NCBI GenBank assembly: GCA_948567375.1
Contig: OX419758.1
Coordinates: 54,203,473-54,267,472 of the forward strand
DNA from: Lunularia cruciata
Taxonomy: Eukaryota; Streptophyta; Marchantiopsida; Lunulariales; Lunulariaceae
DNA length: 64,000 nucleotides
Direction of reading: 5' to 3'
In this document: piece by piece, positions 23,560-35,800 of the stretch
How the letters are laid out: each line of letters opens with the position of its first letter
Position numbering within the stretch: the first letter of the stretch is position 1
Program-made: the position numbers and the translations under genes
The notes under the pieces: model-generated
Told to the model about the DNA's origin: nothing
Database searches by the model: none
What the model saw: only the letters and a program-made list of their open reading frames with translations

Positions 23560-25190
23560 CGGAGAGCTTGCTGTAAAGTAGCCGGCTGAAGAGGAATTGT
23601 ATCCCTGCTGGCTGTAAGAGCTTTCTTTTGAGTTTTCTTAGTCTTTGGAACGAGGGATTCCGTACTTTAGTTCTCATCTGGGTTACGCTTTGGAGGTTTT
23701 CCTTTGTTGGAGCATTCAGAACGCCGCAGTTGAACCGGTTGAGCTGGTTGCTCGGGAATTCCTGATCTGTGGAATCAGTAGAGGTGGAGGATCCACAGAT
23801 TGGTCTGATGTACGCTTTTGAAAAGCATTTGTCAGATGCCGGACCTTCTAACATACGTAAGTCTTGAGAGGTGACTTGCGGCCTGCATGAACTTCCTCAG
23901 GAACAGAAGTATCACCAAGATGCTATACCAACTCAAAAGTTGGTATGTGTTTTGCAGGTTGGGAAGAGGATCCTCTTAAGTCATAAGAGTCGTTGTCGTA
24001 GAGTGACCACGACGTAGATCCCATTTGCAGAGTAGAAGTTGGTGAAGGTCTACTAGATGCTGATGCTCTAGGTGGGAAAGGGGTAAGAGCAGCAATACTG
24101 TGTGCAGGTGCTTGAGGCAGGGCTGCTTGCGGAGAAACAGCTTGCTGGATAGGACCAGCTGAACCTGAACATTGAGTAGCACCAAGTGCTGGTATCCCCG
24201 GTAAAGCCTTGAGACTGAGGGCTAGGCAAAGGTATAAATGTATGAGTGGTCTTGTTAGTGAATGCCAGTGGTTTGGGAGGTAGTCCACTAGCATGAGTAG
24301 AATTTTACATTTTTGCGAATATCCTCATCTAATGGTTGTGAATGCAAAGAGTTCTTCTCTGTAAAAGAAAGTGTCTCCTCCTCAAAAACAACATTCCTTG
24401 CTGTAAATACCAAACCATCAGTCTTTCTTTATAATCTGAATCCCTTGCTAATGGGATTGTAGCCTAGAAAAAGGTATTCTTCAGATTTTGAATCCAACTT
24501 AGTACGTTTCTCCGCAAGAACTTGGGCAAATGTTGTGCACCCAAAAATTCTGAGGTGGACCAAGGTTGGTTGTCGATTGAACCATAGAGAGTAAGGAGTT
24601 TCTTTGGATGGTATTGCTTTGGTGGGTGATAGATTCTATAACTATGTTGCACAAAGAACAGCCTCACCCCAATAGGGCTTAGGCAGTTGTGCATCATGAA
24701 GCATTGTACGGACAACATCTAGAAGAGTCTGACTCTTATGTTCAAAGACTCCATTTTGTTTCGGAGTATAAGGAACTGTGCACTGACTTTCAATGCCATG
24801 CTCAACACAAAATTCATTAAATAATGTGGACATATATTCCCCACCACCATCAGCACATAAAACCTTAATTCAGAGATCGGTTTGATTTTTTGTCCAAAGC
24901 TTATATTCCCAAAATGCAGAAAAAAAATCACTCTTTTGTTTCAGCAACAGGGTTACCATGTATCTGGTGTAGTCATCTATGATGGCCATAAAATATTCAA
25001 AACCAAAGAATGTAGCTTGGGTGATCTGGCCATTCAGATTTGAATGTACCAACTCTAAAGGGGAGGTAGCTCGGTAAGTGATTTGTAGAGGAAATTTTAC
25101 TTTGGTCTGCTTGCCATGTTGGCAAGCTGGGCAGATCAAGAGTCTAATTTTCTGTAGAGAAGGAAGGCCATTTAAATGATTTTGATGCAT
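23560..25190 (-). pseudogene. F pol: integrase and linker
   Basis: Seen on the minus strand: CPACQHGKQTKVKFP (the second half of the HHCC zinc site, 24870-25160), ELVHSNLNGQI, FMAIIDDYTRYM with the catalytic-core DDYTR, then FCVEHGIESQCTVPYTPKQNGV and the DVVRTML block, ending in a Pro/Ser-rich linker toward RT (23900-24300). This is a copia integrase of usual size. Broken several times. Confidence 0.9.
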
Positions 25191-26341
25191 TCAATTAATA
25201 TTAATGTGCCCCAAACATTTGTGCCATAAAAATTCTTGAGGAGGATGGTCTGACTATGTGAGGAGTGCAAAACCCATGGGTCCAAGGTATTTTCTGCAAT
25301 ATTTGTGGATAATATTGCAGTGCTAGATGGAAGAATGCTAGCTTGGAGGATGGGTAAATGCAGAGGTAATTCAAACCTTGAGCTGGAAATAGCAAATGGG
25401 TAATTTCCGCAAGTGATAAAGTGGGAGTTGTGGATATTAAGATAAGGTAAATCCACATAAGAGGAGGGCCCACAAATGATTAATACCGTGTGGCCCTTAT
25501 CACTAGCGAAAGTGACTTGTGACTGAGGAAGACCTCAGTGCTGAGTGTTACCGTTTTCCGAAGGACTTAGGTTTTGAGTTACCGTAAGGGCCGCTTCCAA
25601 AGGCTTGAAGATAACGTCAAGGCCGCTACGTAGGGCACAGTATGTGTCATCCTTCTTGGTGGAGAGCATCGATGAAGGAGCTTGGTGCTCCTGAGACGTT
25701 GCTGCTGCCTTGTTGGGGACTTCGGTGAGTAAATCCGAGCAAAGGGACGAAGATGTTATTGTGGGGTGGGATTTTACAGAGATGAGTGCAACCTGCTGTA
25801 AGGATCCACTGAAGGTGCCTTCATTGTTGATGTCATTTGTGGGAAACTCAATGTAGTACCATCAGTGGCCTGTTGTTCCATGGTAGTGACACTGGCATAG
25901 AGGACTTGCTGTGAGGAGTCCGCACAAGAATTGTATGTCCCAGTAGATTTTTGTGTAATGAACATCATGCTAGAACGTCACCTTCTCAGTCTTTGAGAAT
26001 GCCTTTTGGTTATGAAGGGTGAGTGTTCCTCCCTTGCCGTCAAGTTCACAAGCAGAGAATAGGTTCTTCGTGAGTTGTGGCACCAAGTGTACGTTAGTAA
26101 CAAGAACCGAGGTTCTTGTGCTTGGAATGCGTATGCAGATAGAGCCACGACCAGCAATTTTTACAGTGCTATTGTCGTCAAGGAGAATTGTGTTGTCTTG
26201 GTGAGCTGGGATAGAATCAATCGCTGTGAAGGTTGTGCGGTTGAACACAATGTGATGAGTGGTGCCCATGTCCATGTACCAGCAATTGGCATCAGCAAGT
26301 GATTGCATTTTGCTTTGGGAGACAAGACATGTCACTAACAC
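25191..26341 (-). pseudogene. F pol: protease and pre-integrase region
   Basis: Seen on the minus strand at 25970-26341: NCWYMDMGTTHHIVFNRTTF, where the copia protease active site lies (decayed), TILLDDNSTVKIAGRGSICI and NLFSACELDGKGGTLTL, the standard sequence of copia protease. The following 700 bases lead to the integrase zinc site and show a GAG-pre-integrase-like region. Broken. Confidence 0.85.
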
Positions 26342-26374
26342 CTTGGCTTTGCCTTTGATGTTGTCAGAGTTCCT

Positions 26375-27188
26375 CTAGCAAGGGTTAGAACTTGGTTTCT
26401 TTTTCTTTTTATTGCAATTTGCTTCTCCATGCACTAGGTGTTCAAAACAATTGGCTCCCCAGTGTCCCATCTTTTTGCAATGGGGACAGGCAGTCTTTGG
26501 TTTGGGCTTAGGTTTACCCTGTGATTTCCTGTCTGACTTTGAGAGCTTTTGGCCAGCATATAGCAAATGGTTGCCATCCGACTACCTTTGAGTTTGAGCT
26601 TCCTCCTCTTGGAGGAAGGTGCTCATTATCTCTTGTACTGTGAGTCGGCTAAGTTGTGCCTGCAGTCCTTGAATTAATGTGTCATACAAGGGTGGCATAG
26701 ATTTGATTAAATTGGCTATTTCATCTTCTCCTTCCATGGCTACGTTCATTGCCTGCAATTGAGCTATTAGGGTCTTGAACGTATTGAGATGTTGGGTGAC
26801 TGATTGCCTTGCTTGTTCCGCAGGTGCCAAATTGGCATTTAAGGTGGGACTTAGTGATTAAGTTGGACTCTATATAATTGCGTTCAAGCATTTGCCAAGC
26901 TTCTGTGTGGTTGTGGTAGACATGATGAGCCCCATTATGCTTGTTGATGAACAATCAGTAATGGCCATGAAGGCCTTCTTATCTCATGTAACCCACGTGG
27001 TGATTGCTGCTTGATTTGTGGCCGTTGGCCTGTAGTGGCATTAGGAATTGGCATTGGGGAAGCCTCTGTCCCATCAACAATGGGTAAGAGTGATTCACTA
27101 TCAAACTTTTGCGACATTTTATATTTCCATATTGCGTAATGTGTGCCATCAAATATGGGCCAGATTTTGTGTCTAATGCATTAGACAT
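26375..27188 (-). pseudogene. F gag
   Basis: Seen on the minus strand: an N-terminus with SQKFDSESLLPIVDGTE (about 27010-27117), a capsid block HLNTFKTLIAQLQAMNVAME and IANLIKSMPPLYDTLIQGLQ, typical of copia gag, and one zinc knuckle CPHCKKMGHWGANC at about 26450-26490, preceded by basic KPKPKPKT. Size and order are normal for copia. Broken a few times. Confidence 0.9.
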
Positions 27189-27345
27189 CGTAAGTTCTTT
27201 GAACGGAAGCTTCCCAGATTAAATGTCTCGGTTGCAAGAACCTGTAGTTGTCTCCGGGGACAACCTTGGCGTTCGCTGCTTGGGTGCAGGTTGCTGTTAT
27301 GTGAAATAATTGAGGCGGCCACTTCTTGGAGTGGCGATGTCTTGT

Positions 27346-27530
27346 CAGCTTTAACTTGAGTTGACGTGACTGTTGGTAGCAATGCATGTAGGAAAAATGT
27401 TGGAGAAGGCCGCAGGGCGGCTGGCTGCAGACTTTGCTCGTCCGCTTTAACTTGAGTTGATGCGACTGTTGGTAGCAATGGATGTAGGAAAAATGTTGGA
27501 GAAGGCCACCGGGCGGCTGGCTGCAGACGT
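27346..27530. repeat. 96-bp tandem duplication in the F leader
   Basis: The module CTTTAACTTGAGTTGA through GGCGGCTGGCTGCAGAC occurs twice with a period of 96 bases (TTAACTTGAG at 27351 and 27447). It lies between primer site and gag, in the untranslated leader, with only a few differences between copies. Confidence 0.85.
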
Positions 27531-27844
27531 CACGTGTATGCGGGGAAAGACCTGGGTCGCTTCACACGCTGAACAGGGTCAGCAATGCAATGGCAAATGG
27601 CTTTCTCATGGAAAACCTAGGTGAAACTGCCATTGTGCGGTAGTTCTACAAGAATATTAATTTGTGCTTGTAAAATGTAAATGTGAAAGCTTTCAATGGT
27701 AATGGTAGCGCAGAAGTGTATGATGGTATGGTGAAATTTTATTTTCTGAGGATGGCCGCTGTCACGTTAACAGGGGCCTTAAAGTGCAGTTGGCCGACTG
27801 CAGCCTCCTAAGAATTGAGAATTTTAGGTCGTCAGATTGAAAAA

Positions 27845-27857
27845 GCAACTGATACCA
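27845..27857 (-). promoter_or_regulatory. F primer-binding site (initiator tRNA-Met type)
   Basis: Read on the minus strand directly after the 5' LTR: TGGTATCAGTTGC, whose first nine bases match the standard complement of plant initiator tRNA-Met. It fixes the orientation of F. Confidence 0.9.
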
Positions 27858-28086
27858 TGTTAGAACAGAGAAAATACATGCAACTGTGCATGGGCTAGCA
27901 GGCAATTCTCCAGAGATTGTGAGGGAGGTACCCTCGAGGTACATAACTGAATAGATTTGACCTTTCAGGTCCTTATGTCCTTTCAGTCTGTTACTTGACT
28001 TATTTAGTACGTCATAACATAACACGTCACTTGTTATCGATAGTAAGCTGTCATTATTTATCCTTTGTATACTATTGTCTCCAACA
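27858..28086 (-). repeat. F 5' LTR
   Basis: It matches 21739-21985. The target duplication AAATT follows at 28087-28091. Confidence 0.9.
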
Positions 28087-28990
28087 AAATTGGGAAAGCA
28101 CAAAACAAGGGACAATGGGTAGGAAAATTTGGTTTTCAGGAAAAGGGTCTTCGAGAGACTAGAAATCAAGCAAGAGAATAGGAAGAAACCAGAAGAAGGG
28201 TTTCAAATGAGTATCAAAAAGAAGAAGGTGAAAGGGATTTTATGAGAGGAGTATCTAAAAGGAGGAAGGAAATTTTTGGGAGGAATATCAAAAAGAAGAC
28301 TGGAAAGGATTTTATGAGAGGGGAATCCTAAAGAAGGTGAAGGTGAAGGTGTTTTCTAAGAGTGAAGGTAGAATTTGGCTGTATTTAACTTTTTTCTTTT
28401 TTTTTTCTTATTTGAACATTTGTTGAGAAACTTCAAAGTGTTCATTACCATGGTCCAAAGCCACTTGACTTCTGCAATTGGAGTTTTCATTTGTGGTGTT
28501 TGATCTTTTGTGAGCTTTACAAGATTCTTGGTGTTGTCAAATTTGTTTAGTTTTATCAGTAAGAGTGACAGATGAAAGGAAGCTTTGTTCTCAGTGTTTT
28601 CAGGTCCAATTTTTGTGGATAGAACAGATCACCAATTTGGTTGCACTAAGTTGTATCTAACTCTTAGAGCTTATGGTCTGTTAGTTAGTCACACAAGATC
28701 CAGAAAGACAAAGATGAAGCTTTAAAGATCATGAGCGGTAGCAAGTGATACATGAAAGTCAAGATTATCACAAGAAATCCTAACTCAAAGGACCCTTAGG
28801 AGGAGCTTATAGTAAAGTTCAATTGTTGATGAGTTACTCTGGTGAAAAGAAGCAATCACCGTAGAAGACAAAGAGAAGAGACTGCTTGTAGACTTTATGC
28901 ATGCTATCCGTGCCATTAGAAAATTGTGAAGTCTAAGTGCAAGCAGCTAGGTGCATGGTGCATTCTTGAGATCATATGATCTGCACGACA

Positions 28991-30752
28991 CCAAAAGGAC
29001 TCCAAAGAAACTTATAACCTAAATATGCAAAGAATCTTAAAGTTGGAGGCTGCACCTCAAGATCTTGATGACCATATTACCACTACCACCAAAACTCTCC
29101 TTGCTTCCCTATCTCCCTTTCCTTTCTCTGCCTTTTGATGGTTTCCTTTCTCCTTCATTTTGTTTCTCTCTCTCTCTCTCTGCCATTTTGTGGTTTCCTT
29201 TCCCTTTGTTTCTATCTTCATTTCCTCTCTTTGCCTTTCAGTTCCCTTCTCTTGCTTGTTTCTCCCTCTCTGCCTTTCTGTCTTTGATCCTTCTCTCTGC
29301 CTTCTTGTTTCTAGATTCCTCTCTTTGCCTTCTTGTCTTTGATTCATCTCTCTGCTTTCCTATCTCCTTGATTTCTCCTTGCCTTTAGATGGTGTCTTGC
29401 TTTCCTTCATTTTTGTCTTCTCTCTCTTGTCCTTTTGGTGATTTCCTTCTCTTGCTTTCTTGTTTCTCCCTCTTTGCCTTTCTATCTTTGATCTTTCTCT
29501 CTGCCTTCATTTCTTTGATTCTTCTCTTTGCTTTCTTGTCTTCTTTATTCCTCTCTACCTTTTGATGGTTTCTTGCTTTCCTTCATTTTGTTCTATCTCT
29601 CTTTGCCTTTCTATGATTTCCTTCTCATGCTTCCTATTTCTCCCTCTTTATCTTTGTATCTTTGATCCCTCTCTCTACCTTGTGTTTCTTGATTCCTCTC
29701 TCTGCCTTCTTGTCTTTGATTCCTCTCCCTACTTTCCTATCTTCTCAATTCCTCTCTTTGCCTTTCATTTTCCTTCTTGTGCTTTCTTGTTTCTCCTTCT
29801 TTGCCATTTTGTCTTTGATCCTTCTCTTTGCCTTCTTGTTTCTTGATTCCTCTCTCTCTTTTCCTATCTTCTCTATACCTCTTTGCCTTTTGATGGTTTC
29901 CTACTTTCCTTTTTTTTGTCTGTTGTTCTCTCTCTCTCTACTTCTTTATGATGTCCTTCTCCTACTTTCCTATTTCCACTCTTTTCCTTTTTGTGTTCCT
30001 CTCTCTTTTTGTATCTTCTCTATTCCTCTCTGCCTTTTCATGGTTTCCTACTTTCCTTCATTTTGTTTTTGTTCTCTCTCTCTTTTGCCTATCTATGATT
30101 TCCTTCTCTTGCTTTCCTGTTTCTCCTCTCTGCCTTTCTATCTTTGATCCTTCTCTTTGCCTTCCTTTTTCTTGATTCATCTCTATGCCTTCTTGATTTC
30201 ACTTCTGCCTTTTCCTACCTTGTTGCTCTTCTGCAATCTCTCCTTTGCCTTTTCCTTCCTTTTGTTCTCAAGCTCTTCTCCTCCTTGACCTCTTCCCCTT
30301 CCACCCTTGTACCACTAATTTTGTTTGTCTAAGCCCTCAACAATAAAGCATACTCCTCGACTCAATCCACAACTTTGGCCTTATCACTGCCATGTTGCCC
30401 GAGCAAGCAAGTATCGACTAAACCATCCCTAACAACCTCTCCTTGTCCATCCACCAAGAAATTTTACTCTATTTCTCAGGTCCTCTTTAGCAACAACAAC
30501 AACTCCACTATTTTTGCAACTATTAAAGTTACTACCTAAAAAGTACTATGTACTCTAGGTAAAAAATAAATTGCTATAGATGACAATATTTTATGTGAAA
30601 TAAAAACTCTAATTTCAGCAAATACTAAAATTCAAAACCAGAAATTTCAAATTTGCAACCAAACGTTTCACTATATGTAAATAATTTTCTAATAATTTAC
30701 CTAACACACTAAATTTCACTAATGTAACATATAGATGGTTTTCTCAACAACA
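28991..30752 (-). repeat. B2 3' LTR, partial, pyrimidine-rich on the plus strand
   Basis: The head (30752 to about 30330) matches the B1 LTR head. 29060-30250 is the complement of a purine-rich zone, with TTTGATTCCTCTCTCTGCCT-like units recurring and a pure TC run near 29163-29182. The tail common to B LTRs is absent. 28991-29075 matches nothing else in the window. Confidence 0.7.
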
Positions 30753-30959
30753 TTCACCCCCACCAATCATGTGCAGTCTCTGGTCTGCACCATCAAGGTT
30801 GTAGATGATCTAGATCAAACTTTCACCCAAAATATCATCTTGTGCATCCTCCAATTTTCCTTTTTGACTATCTCCTTTTGTCACTTGAATTTCATTGTTT
30901 GAAAAGTTTCACCCTCTTTCAAGCATATGGTAGCTGATGCTCTACACCATCTAACTCTC

Positions 30960-32060
30960 ATTTTCTGTAGGTTGCATTCTCATGGACCTTGGTGACTACA
31001 AACGGTCCATGCCATCGACGGGCAAACTTCTTGAGTGCTAAATGTTGCATGTCAAGGCTATTGTCTGAAATTAGCACCCAATTCCCTTCATTGATAGGTG
31101 CTAGTTGTTGTTGATGGGTTTTGTCAAAGAGAATCTTGTTCCTCAATTGTGCCTCCTTTACCTTTTCCCTTGCCAATTGTATTTTTTGTGGCGTAAGATT
31201 GAAATGTTCAATCCAATGCACAATCAACTCTTCTATAGAAACATCATACTCCTATTGAATAGTCCTCCAGCTAGTGATGTCTTCCTTCATGGGCATAAGA
31301 GGTAAATGTCCAGATAGTTACTCAGCTGGTGGCATTCCCGTCACTGAGTTGTAGGTAAGCCTATTTGCCATAAGCACCAATGGTAACAAATCAGGCCACC
31401 TATGTGTTCTACCTTGGCAAGACTTTACCAAAACATTAACAAGTGGTGGATGACCATATTCACTCTTACCAATTTTTTTTGCATTGTATGCATTTGTAAA
31501 GTTTAGCTTGATGTTGAAATTAGCAAAGAATTCTATAGCTTCATTTTCATCTAACTCCTTTTGATCTGCTCTCATCCGATAGAAACAACCATGCCTAACA
31601 GCAATATCGTCCAAGATGAAATGATATACTTGTTTAGTATGTGTTGATAACAATGCCCTTCCTTCCACATAGTTATCTAGATCCTCCCTGGCCAAAACAA
31701 GATATCTTGCTTCTTGAACTCTTGAAGGCATGTGGACAAAGTCAAGAACTCACTAAAAATGGAGGTTCAGCAGATACATTGGCTTCAATCCATCTCTGTG
31801 CCGTATCTTGGAATAGACTTGGCAAGTCTTACAAGTCTCCATGTAACACCTTACATCTATTTAAATTTCAAGCCACCAATACAGTCCTTGAATGCAATAA
31901 TATGTACCTTGAACTCTACAATGGCTTGCAGCCTCTACGTCATGCAATCCTTGAAGTATCTTCCATTTGTGTCCTCATCACCCACTACTCTCAATGGAAT
32001 CCCATTAAGGTTTTGGGGTCTTTGCCAAAGATATCCTCCCTTCAATAAGAACTTGCAAGA
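30960..32060 (-). pseudogene. B2 pol: integrase
   Basis: Seen on the minus strand: MPSRVQEARYLVLAREDL, VYHFILDDIAVRHGCFYRMRA and SCQGRTHRWPDLLPLVLM at 31318-31731, a head region at 31760-32000, and a tail LTPQKIQLAREKVKEAQLRN at 30958-31227. Nearly colinear with B1 19080-20160. Broken a few times. Confidence 0.85.
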
Positions 32061-32289
32061 TTTTCTTCTAATCTTTCAAACTCTTCCTTGGTTCACTCTG
32101 AATTTTTCTCTAAAGAACTAAGATACTTTCCAATCATAAGAAGATCATCCAAGTATAGCTCTTCTCTAAAGGATAGGTCTTGGTCTACTTCATGTGTTTC
32201 AACTCTACAGCCATTTTCAATTTCATCATAATGCGCTCTAGACAACATATCAGCTACTGAATTGTCCTTTCTAGATACATGTCTTAGCT

Positions 32290-32891
32290 CTCAAATGAAC
32301 AACAAGTACACTAAATCCTCTTATATATTAACAATAAAAGGTTGTCAACCCAAGGAATATTTACACTCTACTCACAACTATAGGATGAGGAATACATGCA
32401 TTAGCCTCCATCTTGGTCTATTGAACACCAAGTCCACCAAGGTAGAAATTGTGACCCAAATACTCAACCTACTCTTGGAAGAATCTACACTTCCTAGGAT
32501 GTAATTTGAGTCTATGTGATCTCAATCTCTCAAATACCTCCAATAAATATCTCTCACACTCCATAAGAGTGCTATAGACCAAACTAGCATCAATATAGCA
32601 CAAAGAAAAATCCAATCCCACTAGGATCTTGTCCATGATTCTCTTAAATTTGGCAAGAGTATTCTTTAACCCAAATGGTTATGAACTACCACTAGTACAA
32701 TACATCCTTGAGGATTAATAGCCCAAAATGTTATTTTGTCTTCCTCCTTTGATTTGCAATTGGTGATATATTGCTCAAGGATCCAAAGAACTAAAGACCT
32801 TTACATGCCTAATTGCATCAAAGGTCTCCTCTAGTATAGGCGTAACATACTAATCAACCCTAGTCTATTAGTTGATAAGATGATAATCTCA
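32290..32891 (-). pseudogene. G element: reverse transcriptase, palm and thumb piece
   Basis: The minus strand reads VKVFSSLDP, KRIMDKILVGLDFSLCYID and EVFERLRSHRLKLHPRKC, the palm and thumb of a gypsy RT distinct from A, B, E and H. The piece is cut at 32289 by B2 and at 32891 by the H-a solo LTR. The neighbouring RT head lies at 37385 onwards. The target duplication of H-a (TCTCA/TCTCC) supports these having been adjacent before H-a arrived. Broken. Confidence 0.75.
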
Positions 32892-32899
32892 TGTAATAC

Positions 32900-35800
32900 T
32901 AGGACAACCCCGGCAAATATCACTTTTGCGGTAATTAGGTAAGTAAAGTTTGTTCTCGTAGAGATACTGGTCAGAATTGGTCAAATACAAAGCAAAGTAA
33001 CAATCTTCAATTCTTCTTGGTTGCATCTTTAGTCTCTCAGGTAGAAACCACACCCAGAAGAGAGTAACAAGCACTGACTCGTAGTCTTGTCACAACAATT
33101 TGTCACACTTAATCACAACTCCATCAAATCTTTTCAAACAATCTTGATTGTGATGATTCAGGCTTTCCCAAAAATGGCACTTCATTGCAAAACAACTTCA
33201 CCTCAAAATTGTGTTCCACCCCTCCACTGAAGGCACAACTTCCTCGATCTAAATTGCTTCACATCAACTTTGCGCTGCACTCACAAATGCAGAATACTAT
33301 CAACACTACAATTCCTCTCAGATCTGTCAAGGCATTGCTCTGATTGCACTTCACTCAAGATCAAACAAGCAGAATGAAGATCAAGGCTGCAAAATCCAAC
33401 ATCCAACACACACACACTGACTTGCACTTTAAATTTCTCCACACACTCACACACACAAACACAGAGTTGATACTTGGAATCAAGCTCAAGCAAGGAGCAC
33501 TATTTCACAACACTTCACTCTATATATTCTCAAAAATAATGAGCATTGAACAACATTTTCCTACGAATGCCTCCTTTTTAAATAGTGAAGCAATCGATAG
33601 TTGCTAACAAAAATACCGTTCTACAACAACTCTACAAACCTATAGATCCAAAATAACAATGCACCTCTTCATATCTACCTCTTCAAATCTCAAATTTTTT
33701 TCTACTCCAAACTGATGTCTACTTCTTCCTTGGCTTCAATCCTGAAGTAACTTCTCTTACTACTCTTTCCTTGAGTTTCACAACTTCTAATTCTGCTACC
33801 AATTCTAATTTTTCTTCTTCCTGATCTACACTTCCCATCACAAGTAATACGTCTAGCTCTCTATCTCCCGACCCACTCTCCTCTAATGTCTCCACTGGTA
33901 ACTCCAAAGATATATGTTCTCCTATGTCATCTACTTTGGGTTTTGCTCTTACATCCTTCCGAAATTTATCTATCTCTAATTTCACTAAGTCTAATTTAAT
34001 CATGATATTGTCTTTCACTTCCAATATCTTCCTATCTACACGAGTTTTGAGATTGATAAGTAAAGCATTCAAGTCTTTATCCTTCACATTTCTCCTCCTC
34101 ATTTCCTGCACCTACAACTTCAACTCGTGCAGTCTTGTCTCTTCAATTTGCATGTTGGCTTTTGTACTCAACATCGTGTTCATCTTTGTTCATATCTCCT
34201 TCAATGACTCCAGTCTCATTCTTCTCTCCCGTTCCCAATCTGCAAGCCAATCTTCTCTATACATTGCCAATTCTGCTTCAAACTCAGCTTTCATTGTCTC
34301 ATTCTCCTTCTCTTTCTGCACAATCTTCTCCTCCAGATTACAAAGTAATTGTCTTAATCTTTCTTCCTCTCTATATCTCAGAGTCAACTCCCTTTGCCAG
34401 AGCTGCTTCTTCTCTTCCATATTCTCCATCATCCTATCAAGCTCTCGCTATTTCTCTACCACTCTTGCCATAGCATGGATAATCTCTAATCTCGAATCAA
34501 CAAACTACTATTTCAAGATTTCATTCTCCGCTTCTTGTCTTCTTCTTGTTATGACATTTTGCTCTATAATTCTCTCTCTACTCTCCACTTCTCTCTTCAA
34601 GTTCTTGATTACTTGATTCTGCACTACTGCATCTACTTGTAGTACTTCCCTTTCCTCCTCACCTTGGATTATAGTCTTCTTCAATTCCAAGTTCTCTTCT
34701 TCTAATTGAGCTAACACTTGCAATACAGTCTTCACATATGGACACTTCAACTGCATCTCCTTCTTCTTATGTTCTCACTTTACTAAAAACGGGCACACAA
34801 CCTCCCTCAGATAATCTACTCCTTCACTCGGATTTTTCTCAACTTGCAAACTTATCTCCTTCTTCACCTCTTCCTCACTCGACACTCACCTTCTTAGCTG
34901 CAATCGCCTTATAGGAATGGATTCTTTGCTCCCCAAACTTCCATCCTCCTCTTCTCTTACTTTACTTGGCCCCACTTCATACTTTGCCTTACATTTGGAA
35001 CAAACTCCTCTCTGAATTGTAACTCTCTTCTCCTCTTGCTCTGGAACGTCAGCTTCCAATTTTGAGTTACCTTTCTCCTCCATCTCCATCTTGGTTTCCC
35101 CTTCTTTGGGTACCAACTTCATCTCCACTCCCTCATCACTATCACTACTCGTGTCCCCACTCTGCAGCGTGAGCTTGGGTTCTTCTTCCTTCTTTGAGTC
35201 TTCGGACTTGCACTCAACCTTCCCTTCCGACTCTTTGTCCGGCAATGCGACTAACACCAGTTCTCTCCTCGGGTTCACTTTCCTAGCCTTCCAAGGTTGT
35301 GCCTTCTCTACTTCTTCTTCTCCTTGTTGACTCCTCTTCTTTGACTTTGGAGTGCTCACCTTCGATTCCACACTCTGCCCCATATGCTTGTAGTACTTGT
35401 CGCTCCTCCTGATTTACAGGATGTACTGCTGCTCCTCCACATCGGCATCTCTTCTCAAGTCGGGGTGGAAATGGGACACCATCTTGTGTCTCTCCACCGC
35501 ATTGAAGAAGTTCAGCCCCAGATAGAAGTGGGCTGCAAATGGCACAATGTAATGTGGAGGCGACTTGTCCCGCAAATTCCACACCATTTGTCTCGTCCTC
35601 TAATGAAGACACTTTGCCTAGTTAATTGGCTCTCTTGCAAACATCTTATGGAAGAACACTGCTTGGTGCTTCATCACATACATTGTTCTCTCCCGCTTCA
35701 AGATTGCCATTAGAGCACTCACAATCCCTCTCTTTATAGGATCTTTATAGCTCTCCACCTTGTAGCCATTCTTTGTGCACTTCAAAGAGAAGGCATCTCA

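Larger units (their letters stand above)
21739..28086 (-). mobile_element. Family F Ty1/copia element, full length
   Basis: A 6.35-kb minus-strand copia element flanked by a perfect 5-bp target duplication AAATT (21734-21738 and 28087-28091). On the minus strand the order is LTR, primer site, gag, protease, integrase, RT, RNase H, LTR: integrase before RT defines copia. The LTRs (247 and 229 bases) differ at about 22 aligned positions plus one 17-base indel, about 90 percent identity. That suggests several million years or more, depending on the substitution rate. Broken repeatedly. Confidence 0.95.
3724..28990 (+). mobile_element. Family B Ty3/gypsy element B1, with E and F nested inside
   Basis: Seen: a 5' LTR, gag, protease, RT, RNase H, integrase, a polypurine tract and a 3' LTR in gypsy order on the plus strand. 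Its pol is split by element E (9150-17355) and its 3' LTR by copia element F (21739-28086). Without them it is about 10.7 kb. The first 225 bases of the two LTRs are about 88 percent identical by eye, so it is old. The flanking five bases (3719-3723 and 28991-28995) do not match, so target duplication is not demonstrated. All coding parts are broken repeatedly. Confidence 0.85.
20325..28990 (+). repeat. B1 3' LTR, interrupted by copia element F
   Basis: 20325-21738 matches the head and purine-rich zone of the 5' LTR. 28092-28990 matches its tail and ends GCACGACA. Between them lies F with its target duplication. Without F the LTR is about 2.3 kb. Confidence 0.85.
28991..32289 (-). mobile_element. 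Family B element B2, truncated, tail to tail with B1
   Basis: On the minus strand: the end of RNase H (HVSRKDNSVADMLSRA-like, about 32230-32290), integrase (30960-32060), a polypurine tract (30753-30764) and the head plus purine-rich zone of a B LTR (30752-28991). Gag, protease, most of RT and the 5' LTR are missing at the 32289 junction with G. The LTR stops at 28991, where the B1 LTR ends. Its last 100 bases may be the scrap at 3044-3142. Broken several times. Confidence 0.8.

Noticed and set aside
3719-28995. Target duplication for B1
   Set aside because: ACTGG on the left and CCAAA on the right do not match, so no duplication is claimed despite clear LTR ends.
29065-30332. Plus-strand open frames of up to 161 codons rich in Leu, Ser, Phe and Cys
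   Set aside because: This is the pyrimidine strand of the B2 LTR repeat zone. The frames look membrane-like only because of TC repeats.
33344-33607. Open frame with His/Thr-rich CA repeats
   Set aside because: It lies in the R/U5 part of the D1 LTR on the strand opposite to the element; driven by the CA-rich stretch.
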